NCBI GenBank assembly: GCA_905236815.1
Contig: CAJOPE010000112.1
Span: 1 to 39,620 of the forward strand
Length of the DNA: 39,620 bases
From: an uncultured Prevotella sp.
GTDB taxonomy: Bacteria > Bacteroidota > Bacteroidia > Bacteroidales > Bacteroidaceae
Direction of reading: 5' to 3'
The notes under the pieces are model-generated. The model made no database searches. It saw only the letters and a program-made list of their open reading frames with translations, and was not told where the DNA came from. Within the stretch, counting starts at the first letter, position 1, and each line of letters opens with the position of its first letter. The position numbers and the translations under genes were made by a program. Positions 10,283-19,201 of this stretch are shown in pieces.

Positions 10283-10843
10283 TTAATTATGTACATTCAG
10301 CACACTTCCACGGCCAGAATAGGCCACAATATAGCGCATAAGGCTATTATTTTCGTCTTTTGCCCCACTTACAATTCCACCTGTATTCAAGTCGTAAACC
10401 CTTCCGCAGCGATCACATTTCACTTGGGTGGCATTATTAGTCCAGGATAGTTCTGGATTTCCATTGCAGTTTGGACAAGTTCCATCATAGGCCAGAATAC
10501 CATTAAAACTTGTCTGTCCGATGATGAGCAGATTTCCTGCACCGAGATGAATACCATTTGTATAGGCGTAATTTTCCTTGTCGGTTGTTAGGGTTACTAC
10601 CTCGGTATTGCCATAATTGTCACTTGAGTTTACCTGATAGACACCTCCGCGCGAAGATACACTTACTTTTGTGAAGTGATTGGATTCATCGAGCGCCTGT
10701 ACAAGTTTACAGGTGAGATGTAAAGCGGTATTAAGAACAAAAGAGCAGGGATATTTTCTACTGACATAGTTCTCTGCTTCGCAGCTAGTCAGCAGAAAAT
10801 AACAGCATATAGAGGCTGTTATCAGTAATCCTGCTCTTCTCAT
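10283..10843 (-). CDS. Lipoprotein with Rieske-like/zinc-ribbon-like C-terminal region
   Basis: 186 aa; lipobox LLTSC; CPNC...CDRCGRVYDLNTGG. Confidence 0.75.
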   Translation of the reverse strand: MRRAGLLITASICCYFLLTSCEAENYVSRKYPCSFVLNTALHLTCKLVQALDESNHFTKVSVSSRGGVYQVNSSDNYGNTEVVTLTTDKENYAYTNGIHLGAGNLLIIGQTSFNGILAYDGTCPNCNGNPELSWTNNATQVKCDRCGRVYDLNTGGIVSGAKDENNSLMRYIVAYSGRGSVLNVHN

Positions 10844-10871
10844 TATAATTTCTTTAATGTATGTCTCCGAA

Positions 10872-12209
10872 TTATTTCAGGAGTTCCTTTTCAGCTTCCT
10901 CCACGTTCTCGAAGTGGAATCCCTTGATGTTTTCCTCCATCAAAGCCTGAATCTTGTCATTGCATAAGTTGCCGATAGATCCTTCGTGTGTATGATGGAT
11001 GTTCTTGTCGGCCTTGAAGGTTCCTGCCTCGATTTCGAGTCCCACCTGCTTGTAGGCATCGCGGAATGGAGTGCCAGATGCAGCTAGGTTGTTTACTTCC
11101 TCTACAGAGAACATAGGGTCGTACATAGGATTGTCGAGGATATGCTCGTTAACCTCCATCTTATTAATAATGTAAGAAGCCATTTGCAAGCAGTCCTCCA
11201 ACTCACCGAAAGCAGGGAGGAATACCTCCTTGATGATCTGAAGGTCGCGGAAATAGCCACAAGGCAGATTGTTCATAATGAGCATTACCTGCTGAGGGAG
11301 CCCCTGCAGTTTGTTGCTCTTGGCGCGAATCAGCTCGAAGACATCCGGATTCTTCTTATGAGGCATAATGCTTGAACCAGTGGTGCACTCCTTAGGAAGC
11401 TTTACGAAGCTGAAGTTCTGACAATTGAACATACATGCATCGAAGGCCATCTTGGCAAGGGTGCCGGCTACAGTGGCGATGGCAAAAGCAACATTGCGCT
11501 CCATCTTGCCTCGTCCCATCTGTGCATATACCACATTGTAATCCATAGAGTCGAAGCCCAGCAACTTTGTGGTGAGCGAGCGGTTCAAAGGGAAACTGCT
11601 TCCGTAGCCGGCTGCACTTCCCAATGGATTGCGGTTGGTCATCTTGTAGGCTGCCTGCAAGAAGAGCATATCGTCTGTAAGGCTCTCGGCGTAAGCGCCA
11701 AACCAGAGGCCAAAGCTAGAAGGCATGGCAATCTGGAGGTGAGTATAACCTGGCATCAATACATCTTTGTATTGGTTGCTCTTCTGAATGAGTTCGTCGA
11801 AGAGAATCTTCACATGCTCAACCACTTCCTTCAACTCATTTCGAGTGAAGAGTTTCAGGTCGAGAAGCACCTGGTCGTTTCGGCTTCTGCCGGAGTGAAT
11901 CTTCTTTCCGATGTCACCCAGTTTTCGGGTAAGCATCACTTCCACCTGGGAATGAACATCCTCTACATCTGGCTCGATAACGAATTCGCCTCGTTCGCAG
12001 ATAGCGTAGATATTCTTGAGTTCAGCCAGAAGTTTCTCGAGTTCCTCCTTCTCGAGGAGGCCGATAGATTCCAGCATGGTGATGTGGGCCATAGAGCCGA
12101 TAACATCATATTTAGCCAGATAGAGGTCCATTTCGCGATCGCGTCCTACTGTGAAACGCTCTATCTCCTTATTTACTTCAAAGTTCTTTTCCCAAAGTTT
12201 GTTTGCCAT
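10872..12209 (-). CDS. argH: Argininosuccinate lyase
   Basis: 445 aa; GSSIMPHKKNPDVFELIRAK signature, HSGRSRNDQV, MPGYTHLQ. Confidence 0.97.
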   Translation of the reverse strand: MANKLWEKNFEVNKEIERFTVGRDREMDLYLAKYDVIGSMAHITMLESIGLLEKEELEKLLAELKNIYAICERGEFVIEPDVEDVHSQVEVMLTRKLGDIGKKIHSGRSRNDQVLLDLKLFTRNELKEVVEHVKILFDELIQKSNQYKDVLMPGYTHLQIAMPSSFGLWFGAYAESLTDDMLFLQAAYKMTNRNPLGSAAGYGSSFPLNRSLTTKLLGFDSMDYNVVYAQMGRGKMERNVAFAIATVAGTLAKMAFDACMFNCQNFSFVKLPKECTTGSSIMPHKKNPDVFELIRAKSNKLQGLPQQVMLIMNNLPCGYFRDLQIIKEVFLPAFGELEDCLQMASYIINKMEVNEHILDNPMYDPMFSVEEVNNLAASGTPFRDAYKQVGLEIEAGTFKADKNIHHTHEGSIGNLCNDKIQALMEENIKGFHFENVEEAEKELLK

Positions 12210-12230
12210 ATCTCTCTTATTTTCTCTTAT

Positions 12231-12641
12231 TTATTCATACGGAATGATAGCCATCACATCGGCGATCTTTTCGATAGCCTCCTGCAGTGGCTTCTTCACC
12301 ATACCCTTGATAAATGGGTTCAAGTCTGCCTTGAGGGTGAGTTTCAACTTACTGCTGCTTTCTGTTACAGGCAGCATCTGAATCCAGAAGTTGAAAGGAA
12401 GAGGACTGTCCTCTGCCTCGAATTTGATTTCCTTTGGAGCCTCGCGGTTGATGATGCGCATCTTCACTGCTCCCATAGGAGAAGAGATAGAGATGCTGTC
12501 GCTATCGAACTGGAGATCCTTGATTTTGTCTTCAGGCAGCTTGTCCTTGATTCTTTCCAGATTGCTCAGGTCGCTGAGCATATTATAAACAGATTCCTGT
12601 TTGTAAGGAATCTGTTTGATTGAACTTTCAAATGTTGACAT
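12231..12641 (-). CDS. SRPBCC-family protein
   Basis: Likely start MSTFESSIKQIPYKQ at 12641; the upstream ORF extension runs into pyrE. Polyketide-cyclase-like fold pattern. Confidence 0.75.
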   Translation of the reverse strand: MSTFESSIKQIPYKQESVYNMLSDLSNLERIKDKLPEDKIKDLQFDSDSISISSPMGAVKMRIINREAPKEIKFEAEDSPLPFNFWIQMLPVTESSSKLKLTLKADLNPFIKGMVKKPLQEAIEKIADVMAIIPYE

Positions 12642-12651
12642 AAATTTGATC

Positions 12652-13284
12652 TTACTTATTCCAATTAGCAGGATCCTTGCGCCAGTCGTGGAGCAGTTCG
12701 ACATCCTCCTCGGCGATATAGCCAGTCTCGAGAGCCTGAGCTACTACATGCTCATAGTCGGTGAGGGTTACCAACTTCACGTCAGCATCCTTGAAAGCCT
12801 TCTCGGCAACAGGGAAGCCATAAGTGAAAGAAGCTACCATACCAACCACTTCGCAGCCATCCTTACGGATAGCCTCGACAGCCTTCAAAGAAGAAGCACC
12901 TGTAGAAATAAGATCCTCGACTACAGCCACTTTCATGCCTGGTTTCAGCTCACCCTCGATGAGGTTCTCGAGTCCGTGATCCTTTGGTTTGCTGCGAACA
13001 TAAACGAAAGGCAAGTGGAGCTCTTCTGCTACCAGCGCACCCTGAGCGATAGCACCTGTTGCAACACCTGCTACGGCTTCAGCCTCTGGGAAGTTCTCGA
13101 GGACAGCATGTACAAGCTCGAGCTTTACATAGCTGCGGAGATCGGCATAAGATAAAGTCTTACGGTTATCGCAATAGAAAGGCGATTTCCAACCTGATGC
13201 CCATGTGAATGGATTGTTAGGCTGAAGTTTGATAGCCTTTACTTTCAACAACTTTTCTGCAAATACTTTCTTTAATTGATCCAT
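12652..13284 (-). CDS. pyrE: Orotate phosphoribosyltransferase
   Basis: 210 aa; VAVVEDLISTGASSLKAVEAI PRPP motif, FTWASGWKSPFYCDNRKT. Confidence 0.96.
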   Translation of the reverse strand: MDQLKKVFAEKLLKVKAIKLQPNNPFTWASGWKSPFYCDNRKTLSYADLRSYVKLELVHAVLENFPEAEAVAGVATGAIAQGALVAEELHLPFVYVRSKPKDHGLENLIEGELKPGMKVAVVEDLISTGASSLKAVEAIRKDGCEVVGMVASFTYGFPVAEKAFKDADVKLVTLTDYEHVVAQALETGYIAEEDVELLHDWRKDPANWNK

Positions 13285-13313
13285 GATAGAAAATGAATTA
13301 AAATATATTCGTG

Positions 13314-13321
13314 CAAAGATA
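13314..13321 (-). promoter_or_regulatory. Bacteroidota -7 box (TATCTTTG) for pyrE
   Basis: Reverse complement gttagTATCTTTGCAcg about 30 nt upstream of the pyrE ATG; abuts the comF-like gene's stop codon. Confidence 0.6.
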
Positions 13322-14017
13322 CTAACTTTTGGCGAAACCGAGCGCTAAAACACTAATTTTAACATCGCCGGCCTTACTTAGTGCTTTTGCACATTCTGTG
13401 ATAGTGGCACCGGTGGTTACCACATCATCAATTATGAGTACATGTTTATTGTATATTCTCTCACTGTCAGCTAGTTCGAAGGCATCTTTCACGTTCTCGG
13501 CACGCTGCCATTTATCTTTATGAGTCTGACTGGTGAGGAAGGTTTTTCGCTTCAGCACTTTGTCCTCGATGGGGAGGTGGGTGATTTCGGCCACTCCCAG
13601 TGCGATTTCCATACTTTGGTTGTAGCCTCTTTGCTTCAATCGCTTCTTGGCGAGTGGGGCAGGAATGATGCAGTCGATATCCTCGAAGAAGTCCTCTTGC
13701 TGAAAGGATGCTGCGGCCATTTTGCCGAGATAGATTCCGATATCTCTGCGGTTGTGGTATTTCAAATCGTAGATGAGATTGCTGGGACCAGCTCCTGCCT
13801 GATAGTAGAAGAGGGCGGCGGCCCGCTGGATGTTGAAGCGATGCCAGAAAAGGCGGGCCATCTCGTTGTCCATCGGTGTGGATGCGAAATTGGTGAGGGG
13901 AAGGTTCATATTGCAGGATGCACAAAGTATTTCCTCCTCGGCGGCTAGTCTTGCCCCACAAACTGCACAGGCTCTTGGGGCGATGAGGTCGATAATTCTT
14001 CCAAGCAGACTAATCAT
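13322..14017 (-). CDS. ComF family phosphoribosyltransferase
   Basis: CAVCGARLAAEEEILCASCNMNLP zinc motif; VLIIDDVVTTGATITECAKAL PRPP motif. Start MISLLGR overlaps the recX end. Confidence 0.93.
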   Translation of the reverse strand: MISLLGRIIDLIAPRACAVCGARLAAEEEILCASCNMNLPLTNFASTPMDNEMARLFWHRFNIQRAAALFYYQAGAGPSNLIYDLKYHNRRDIGIYLGKMAAASFQQEDFFEDIDCIIPAPLAKKRLKQRGYNQSMEIALGVAEITHLPIEDKVLKRKTFLTSQTHKDKWQRAENVKDAFELADSERIYNKHVLIIDDVVTTGATITECAKALSKAGDVKISVLALGFAKS

Positions 14018-14501
14018 CGTCGAAGTCTCCCATCTCGTCAATATCCGCCTCCAGGCATTTTCGAATTTGTTGCATGTCGAAACCTCTTCCAAGGGCAAAC
14101 TTAATGAGTTTCATGTTCTTCTCATATTCCGACTTCGCCTTTACGGTCTTTGCCTTGCTTCGCAGAAGTGGCTGCAATACCTCCATATACGATTCGTCCT
14201 CGATTTCCTCGAAGATAGGGTTGGAGATATCCTTGGAGATGTGCTTTAGATAGAGCGCCTGCTCAACCTTCCGACGGCCCCATTTATTATATTTTATCTT
14301 ATCCTTGATAAAGAATCGTGCATATCGTGCATCATCCACATATTTCTCCTTGATGAGATATTCCATCACTTTCGCCTGAAGCTCCTCTGGAATTTCCCAT
14401 TTCTTCATCTTGTCGAGCATTTCCTGCGAACAATGCTCGGCTGTAGAACACATCGATGTTAGTTTGAACAGCACCTGCTGCTCGCTCATTGGTCTTTTCA
14501 T
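14010..14501 (-). CDS. recX: Regulatory protein RecX
   Basis: 163 aa; EYLIKEKYVDDARYARFFIKDKIKYNKWGRRKVEQAL. Confidence 0.92.
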   Translation of the reverse strand: MKRPMSEQQVLFKLTSMCSTAEHCSQEMLDKMKKWEIPEELQAKVMEYLIKEKYVDDARYARFFIKDKIKYNKWGRRKVEQALYLKHISKDISNPIFEEIEDESYMEVLQPLLRSKAKTVKAKSEYEKNMKLIKFALGRGFDMQQIRKCLEADIDEMGDFDDD

Positions 14502-14504
14502 AAA

Positions 14505-14537
14505 AACCCCACCAAGCCTCCCCGAAGGGGGAGGATG
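14505..14537. repeat. REP-like palindrome (type A)
   Basis: aaccccaccaagcctccccgaagggggaggatg; reverse complement matches 3769-3797 and 19169-19199. Confidence 0.85.
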
Positions 14538-14721
14538 TTTTTTTATTGTTGTTTATATTTCTGCTGACTCAGATTTTAGTCAGTTTTTTCTTTTTTGTAG
14601 GATATCTTGTTTGGCGAGTTTGAGGCTCACTTTGCAATCTCCTGCTATATTTGTTTGCTCATTGCAAAATTTGATATCTTTTTGCCCAAAACTAAAAATG
14701 ATATGGGCTTTCTCCAGCATT

Positions 14722-14852
14722 TCTCCCCCGCTTGCGGGGGAGATCAAAGAGAGGGTATGCCACGAGCAAGGTTTATTTGCTGATTAATAATAGCCTCAGA
14801 GCCTAATTTAGTGGCATACCCTCTCTCTTATCTCTCCCACAAGTGGGGGAGA
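14722..14852. repeat. BIME-like 131-bp near-palindrome: two REP cores (type C) in inverted orientation
   Basis: Arms 14722-14763 and 14811-14852 are inverted copies (about 37/42 matches by hand), each containing its own ctccc...gggag hairpin. Confidence 0.92.
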
Positions 14853-14996
14853 AGATCTTTTATCACCCTCAAGTAGTATTTATCTTATAAATTATCTAGG
14901 CTAATTCAAAAATGAAACCCCTAATTATATTTTTTTTTTGAGGCATCTTTTTGTTTCCTATAGCTCTACTCTATTAGGGGGCAATGTATAGGGGTA

Positions 14997-15905
14997 TTAG
15001 CTTCGAATCGATTTGGTAAATCTCTGCTTTCCGAATTGGTCCTCCAATAGCTCCGTATCCTTATATCCTTCCTCTTCCAGCATAGCTTTCATTTCCTCGG
15101 CATAGAGGGGATTTATTTCGAAATAGAGCTGTCCTTCCGGTTTAAGGGCATATTTGCCCACTTTTGCGATTGCCCGATAGAAACGGAGAGGGTCATCATC
15201 AGGCACGAAAAGAGCGATGGATGGCTCGTAGTCGAGCACATTCCTTGACATATCTTTTGCTTCCTTCTCGGCTATATAGGGAGGATTGGAAACGATAATG
15301 TCGAATACCTCAGGCTCAAGGCAGAACGTTTTTGGCTCGATAGTAGAATCTGGATTGGCTGATAAATTGCGATTAACCGATAATATCTCGGCTACTTCCA
15401 AAATGTCGTGCTGTTCGAATTTTACCTTTGCCCCAAGCAATTCCGCATTGCCCTTTGCGATGCGAAGCGCATCCTCGCTGATATCCCATGCCTCTACCTC
15501 GGCATTCGTGAAATCGAGGGCGGTGGAGATGGCGATGCAGCCACTTCCGGTTCCGATGTCGAGCACCCGATAAGGCTGGTCGCCTGCTACTTTCAGATGA
15601 GGAATCAACTCTGCAGTCTCGGGCCTTGGAATGAGCACCCCAGGTTCCACATGGAAGGTATGTCCATCGAAATCGGCCTCGCCAAGCACATACTGCACCG
15701 GCTCGCCTTTTTCCAGTCGTTGCATAATTTCCTCCAGCGATAGTTGCTCGTCTTCGGATAATTCACTAACTTTGCCACAAACTATATCGGTATAGGTCAT
15801 TCCAAAGCGGATTTCAAGGACCAGGCGTACAATAGCTGTGGCCTCGCTCCATCCTTCAGAGGGATAAACCTTCTCCAGTCGTTTGCAGAGTTCTCGATAA
15901 TTCAT
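14997..15905 (-). CDS. prmC: Peptide chain release factor N5-glutamine methyltransferase
   Basis: 302 aa; VLDIGTGSGCIAIS, FDIIVSNPPYI. Confidence 0.96.
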   Translation of the reverse strand: MNYRELCKRLEKVYPSEGWSEATAIVRLVLEIRFGMTYTDIVCGKVSELSEDEQLSLEEIMQRLEKGEPVQYVLGEADFDGHTFHVEPGVLIPRPETAELIPHLKVAGDQPYRVLDIGTGSGCIAISTALDFTNAEVEAWDISEDALRIAKGNAELLGAKVKFEQHDILEVAEILSVNRNLSANPDSTIEPKTFCLEPEVFDIIVSNPPYIAEKEAKDMSRNVLDYEPSIALFVPDDDPLRFYRAIAKVGKYALKPEGQLYFEINPLYAEEMKAMLEEEGYKDTELLEDQFGKQRFTKSIRS

Positions 15906-15938
15906 GCTGAATAGTTTTTATGCAAAAGTAAGAAAAAT

Positions 15939-16967
15939 ATGTTGAAAGAAGAAATATTGAACCCAAAATCACAGCAGGAAGTCGATGCCTTCTATATGCG
16001 CCGATGCCTTCAGATTGCCAGCAACGGCTTGCAGAATGCTAAGCCGAATCCCTCTGTAGGAGCTGTGATTGTGGCTGCTGATGGCCGCATCATTGGCGAG
16101 GGTTATACTTCGGCCTATGGTGGTGCTCATGGCGAGGTGAATGCCTTTGCCTCGGTAAGGCCCGAGGATGAGGCCTTGCTCAAGGAGGCTACCATCTATG
16201 TGTCGCTCGAGCCTTGCTCGCACTATGGAAAGACTCCTCCTTGTTGCGATCTCATCATCCGCAAAGGAGTGAAAAGGGTGGTGTGTGGATGCGTTGATCC
16301 TTTCTCGAAAGTGCAGGGACGGGGTATTCAGAAAATTCGCGAGGCAGGTATTGAGGTGACGGTAGGTGTGCTTGAGCAGGAATGCTTTGAGAGCAACAAG
16401 CGCTTTATGGTGTATAATATGTATAAGCGCCCATACATTATCCTGAAGTGGGCGCAGACCTTGGAGGGCATTATCGCCAATCCTCATCGGGAGGGGGAGC
16501 CTTATCAGCCTCTCCACATTTCTTCGCCTTTCACGCAAATGCTGGTGCATAAGCTTCGGGCCGAGAATGATGCCATATTAGTGGGACGCTCTACCTATGA
16601 ACTCGATAAACCTCAGCTCAATGTGCGGGAGTGGTCGGGTAGAAATCCTGAGCGAATTCTTCTCACTTCTGATAAGCAACTGAAGCCTGAGGGGTGGAAT
16701 GTTTTTGCGACGATAGAGGAGGCGCTCGACCATCTTTATGCCGAGAAGAAACAATCGCTCATTGTTGAGGGGGGAGCCAAGACGCTGCAGGAATTCATCG
16801 ATAAAGACCTCTGGGATGAGATACGTGTGGAATACAATACCCAAATGGGCCATTTAGAGGGTGTAAACGGGCCATTTAGACTGCCTAAATGTACGCTTTC
16901 TAAAAAAGAGCAATTTGGTGATAATATAATAGTAACTTACGAAAGAAATAGAAATGCCAACAAATAG
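15939..16967 (+). CDS. ribD: Bifunctional riboflavin biosynthesis deaminase/reductase RibD
   Basis: 342 aa; NPSVGAVIVAADGRIIGEGYT, GAHGEVNAF, YVSLEPCSHYGKTPPCCDLII. Confidence 0.96.
   Translation: MLKEEILNPKSQQEVDAFYMRRCLQIASNGLQNAKPNPSVGAVIVAADGRIIGEGYTSAYGGAHGEVNAFASVRPEDEALLKEATIYVSLEPCSHYGKTPPCCDLIIRKGVKRVVCGCVDPFSKVQGRGIQKIREAGIEVTVGVLEQECFESNKRFMVYNMYKRPYIILKWAQTLEGIIANPHREGEPYQPLHISSPFTQMLVHKLRAENDAILVGRSTYELDKPQLNVREWSGRNPERILLTSDKQLKPEGWNVFATIEEALDHLYAEKKQSLIVEGGAKTLQEFIDKDLWDEIRVEYNTQMGHLEGVNGPFRLPKCTLSKKEQFGDNIIVTYERNRNANK
16846..16892. repeat. 47-bp hairpin repeat, copy 1 (within ribD 3' coding end)
   Basis: CATTTAG-ACTGC-CTAAATG hairpin; reverse complement of 17169-17222 is about 79% identical over about 47 positions. 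Confidence 0.75.
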
Positions 16968-17115
16968 ATTTACTTCGCGATTGAGCGAGACAGATGATTA
17001 CAAGCGTACAAGACTCATTCAGAAGATTGAGCATGCTTTGGAGAAAATGACACTTGGAGAACTCGAGGCGGTGAGCTACGATCTCTTCACGAAAGGCTAT
17101 ATCGAGGATATTTAA
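16954..17115 (+). CDS. Small protein, 53 aa, overlapping the ribD end (below the ORF-track length cutoff)
   Basis: MPTNRFTSRLSETDDYKRTRLIQKIEHALEKMTLGELEAVSYDLFTKGYIEDI*; 14-nt overlap with ribD in another frame; well-behaved helical composition. Confidence 0.7.
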   Translation: MPTNRFTSRLSETDDYKRTRLIQKIEHALEKMTLGELEAVSYDLFTKGYIEDI

Positions 17116-17168
17116 GCTAGTTCGGGAAGGCTGCAAAAACTCCCGCGCAAATGTTAAAAAAGCTAACT

Positions 17169-17222
17169 CCACTGTTTAGGTGGTCTAAACCGACGGTTTA
17201 CGACCTCTAAATGGTGCATTTA
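17169..17222. repeat. 47-bp hairpin repeat, copy 2 (intergenic, inverted)
   Basis: gtttaggtggtctaaaccgacggtttacgacctctaaatggtgcattta; contains TAAACCG-A-CGGTTTA and GTTTAG-GTGGT-CTAAAC. Confidence 0.75.
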
Positions 17223-17317
17223 CGTTGGCTATCTCAACTGTTTCCATTAATCACCAAATTTCTCAAACAGTTATATTTCGCCGAACTCTCGTTTATTAGC
17301 TTTGCTGCTTAATTTTG

Positions 17318-17371
17318 TGGCACATCCTCTCACAGCCTCCCCCACAAGCGGGGGAGAGAATACTTTTGGCG
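17318..17371. repeat. REP-like element (type C)
   Basis: gtggcacatcctctcacagcctcccccacaagcgggggagagaatac; matches 14811-14852 in sequence and order. Confidence 0.85.
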
Positions 17372-17420
17372 TACCCCAACTTGTATCGTAAAGCTATCCC
17401 ATAATTTATTTCAGCTAAGA

Positions 17421-17926
17421 AATCCTCGTTTTTGGGGATAAATCTCAAATCTCAATTTCATTTTTCGGGGTTTTTGAGATTTTATGGCTTGTTGATAATT
17501 TGTCTTCTGTTTCTAAATGGCTGATAATTAGTAATTTATATAATTATCTACTATTTTAATATATAAAATATAGTGTAAAATAGAAGAAAAATCTAATAAA
17601 AACAAGGCATAATTTTATGTTTTTCTTCATTATTTCTCTAAAAAAAATGGGATAATGAAGTATATTGTATAAAGAAATATAACTATATAGTATTTATATT
17701 CTTTACCAATGAATTCAAGAAAATAAGCAAAAATAGCCCAATTTGAGATTTGGGATTTGAGATTTATGCTAAAATCTAGCTATATTTGCTTTTGTTTTGG
17801 TGGATGTGGTCTTTGTAAAATGCTGTTAGATAGATGGTTATGTGTAACTTTGGAAATTTGGAATTAGTACATCAAAAATGAGATTATACTGTTTTCTAGG
17901 AAAATTATCCCCAAAAAACACGAATT
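17421..17926. repeat. AT-rich block of about 506 bp with imperfect terminal inverted repeats (possible MITE-like element)
   Basis: aatcctcgtttttggggataaa (17421-17442) versus reverse complement of 17904-17926 (aattcgtgttttttggggataat); nested inverted aaatctcaaatctcaattt / aatttgagatttgggatttgagattta. Confidence 0.4.
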
Positions 17927-18035
17927 ATTCCTTGATTATCCCCAATTCCAGCATAATAAATTGAAATTATGCTCAAATTTCAAATCAATTGGCATTTTAC
18001 AGAAGTGATAATTATATAATAAAGAAGGGGAATAT

Positions 18036-18144
18036 TCTAGCCTGGATAATTCAAAGATATCATTCTTAAGGGTGATTAAAAAAAATCTCCACGAGTGGGA
18101 GAGAAGCAGTGGAATAACTTTTTCTATGGATTATCCAGGCTAGA
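18036..18144. repeat. 109-bp composite REP element bounded by perfect 15-bp inverted repeats
   Basis: tctagcctggataat (18036-18050) / attatccaggctaga (18130-18144), enclosing tctccacgagtgggaga. Confidence 0.88.
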
Positions 18145-18210
18145 TAATTCATAAAGACTTTTATCCAGAATTTTCTCCCTAATGAGTGTGTATCCAATGA
18201 TATAATCAAT

Positions 18211-18246
18211 AGCCCTCTCCCTGAAGGGGAGAGCGGGGAGAGAGGC
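18211..18246. repeat. REP-like element (type B)
   Basis: agccctctccctgaaggggagagcggggagagaggc; 35-nt exact copy at 37604-37638. Confidence 0.93.
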
Positions 18247-18253
18247 TTTTTTT

Positions 18254-19153
18254 TTATTTTCTACCGAAATCGGCAGGAATCTCACCCCATTTCTTAGTTT
18301 CCCATTTCAGAATAGGAGTTGTTACATTATGAGTCTGCAGCCAATGCTCACCTCGGGCGATAATCTGATAGAGCTCCTCGGTTTGCGCATTGCGCTCCAA
18401 TTTTGTCTTGCATTTCTTGTTGTTCACCCAAATGGCAGCATTCACACTATCAGAATAAATCACCTTGTCGGTAATTCCCTTCTGCTGCATCAATGCCAAA
18501 GCGTGAACAATGGCGAGAAATTCGCCGATGTTATTCGTGCCGTGAACCGGACCAAAATGAAATACCTGAGTGCCAGTAGAAAGGTCGATGCAGCGATACT
18601 CCATTGGACCAGGATTGCCCGAACAAGCGGCATCCACCGCCCATGCATTCCGCTTCACCTCCATAGGGAAAGAGCGCATAGCTGTGCCTGCCGGCTTTGA
18701 GGCAACTCCAGAAGGAGATGCAGCTGAAGTCGACTGAGTTTGTGGATTCTGACTAGCAAATGATACTTTCATTTTTTGAATAACTCCTTTAATCTGATAG
18801 CCCACTTTGTGGATGTTTGTCATCACTTCGCCTTCGGAGAAGCAAATGACAGTATATCCCATTCTGTTGAGATCAGCCGTTCTTTGTTCTTCAGAGACCG
18901 GCTGATCTCCCTTGAAATGGTATTTGCCTTCTACCTCTACCACTAATTTGTGGTTAGAACTAGCAAAGTCGGCAATATAGTCACCAATAATCTGCTGGCG
19001 CTTGAATTTCTCGCCGATGTAGGTATTGGTTCTAAGAAAATTCCAAAGCGCTCTTTCGGCATCGGTCATAAACAGTTTGTTTTCCTCGGCATACTGCTTC
19101 AGCTGTTCATAATCCACTCCTTCTGAGGTCGCATTGAAATTCTTCTTCGTCAT
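18254..19153 (-). CDS. DUF559-like endonuclease-fold domain fused to RNase HI
   Basis: Start MTKKNFNATSEG at 19153. N-term LWNFLRTNTYIGEKFKRQQIIGDYIADFASSNHKLVVEVEGKYH...; C-term AVDAACSGNPGPMEYRCID, NNIGEFLAIVHALALM, KVIYSDSVNAAIWV. Confidence 0.88.
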   Translation of the reverse strand: MTKKNFNATSEGVDYEQLKQYAEENKLFMTDAERALWNFLRTNTYIGEKFKRQQIIGDYIADFASSNHKLVVEVEGKYHFKGDQPVSEEQRTADLNRMGYTVICFSEGEVMTNIHKVGYQIKGVIQKMKVSFASQNPQTQSTSAASPSGVASKPAGTAMRSFPMEVKRNAWAVDAACSGNPGPMEYRCIDLSTGTQVFHFGPVHGTNNIGEFLAIVHALALMQQKGITDKVIYSDSVNAAIWVNNKKCKTKLERNAQTEELYQIIARGEHWLQTHNVTTPILKWETKKWGEIPADFGRK

Positions 19154-19168
19154 AATCGTTAAATAAAA

Positions 19169-19199
19169 CATCCTCCCCCTTCGGGGAGGCTTGTTGGGA
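19169..19199. repeat. REP-like palindrome (type A)
   Basis: catcctcccccttcggggaggcttgttgggat. Confidence 0.85.
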
Positions 19200-19201
19200 T
19201 A

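Noticed and set aside
11739-12623. 294-aa plus-strand ORF
   Set aside because: Antisense to argH and the SRPBCC gene, both with clear family signatures; an artefact of the complementary frame.
14410-14787. 125-aa plus-strand ORF containing TPPSLPEGG
   Set aside because: Antisense to recX, then runs through REP and palindrome DNA. It only shows that the repeat is open in this frame.
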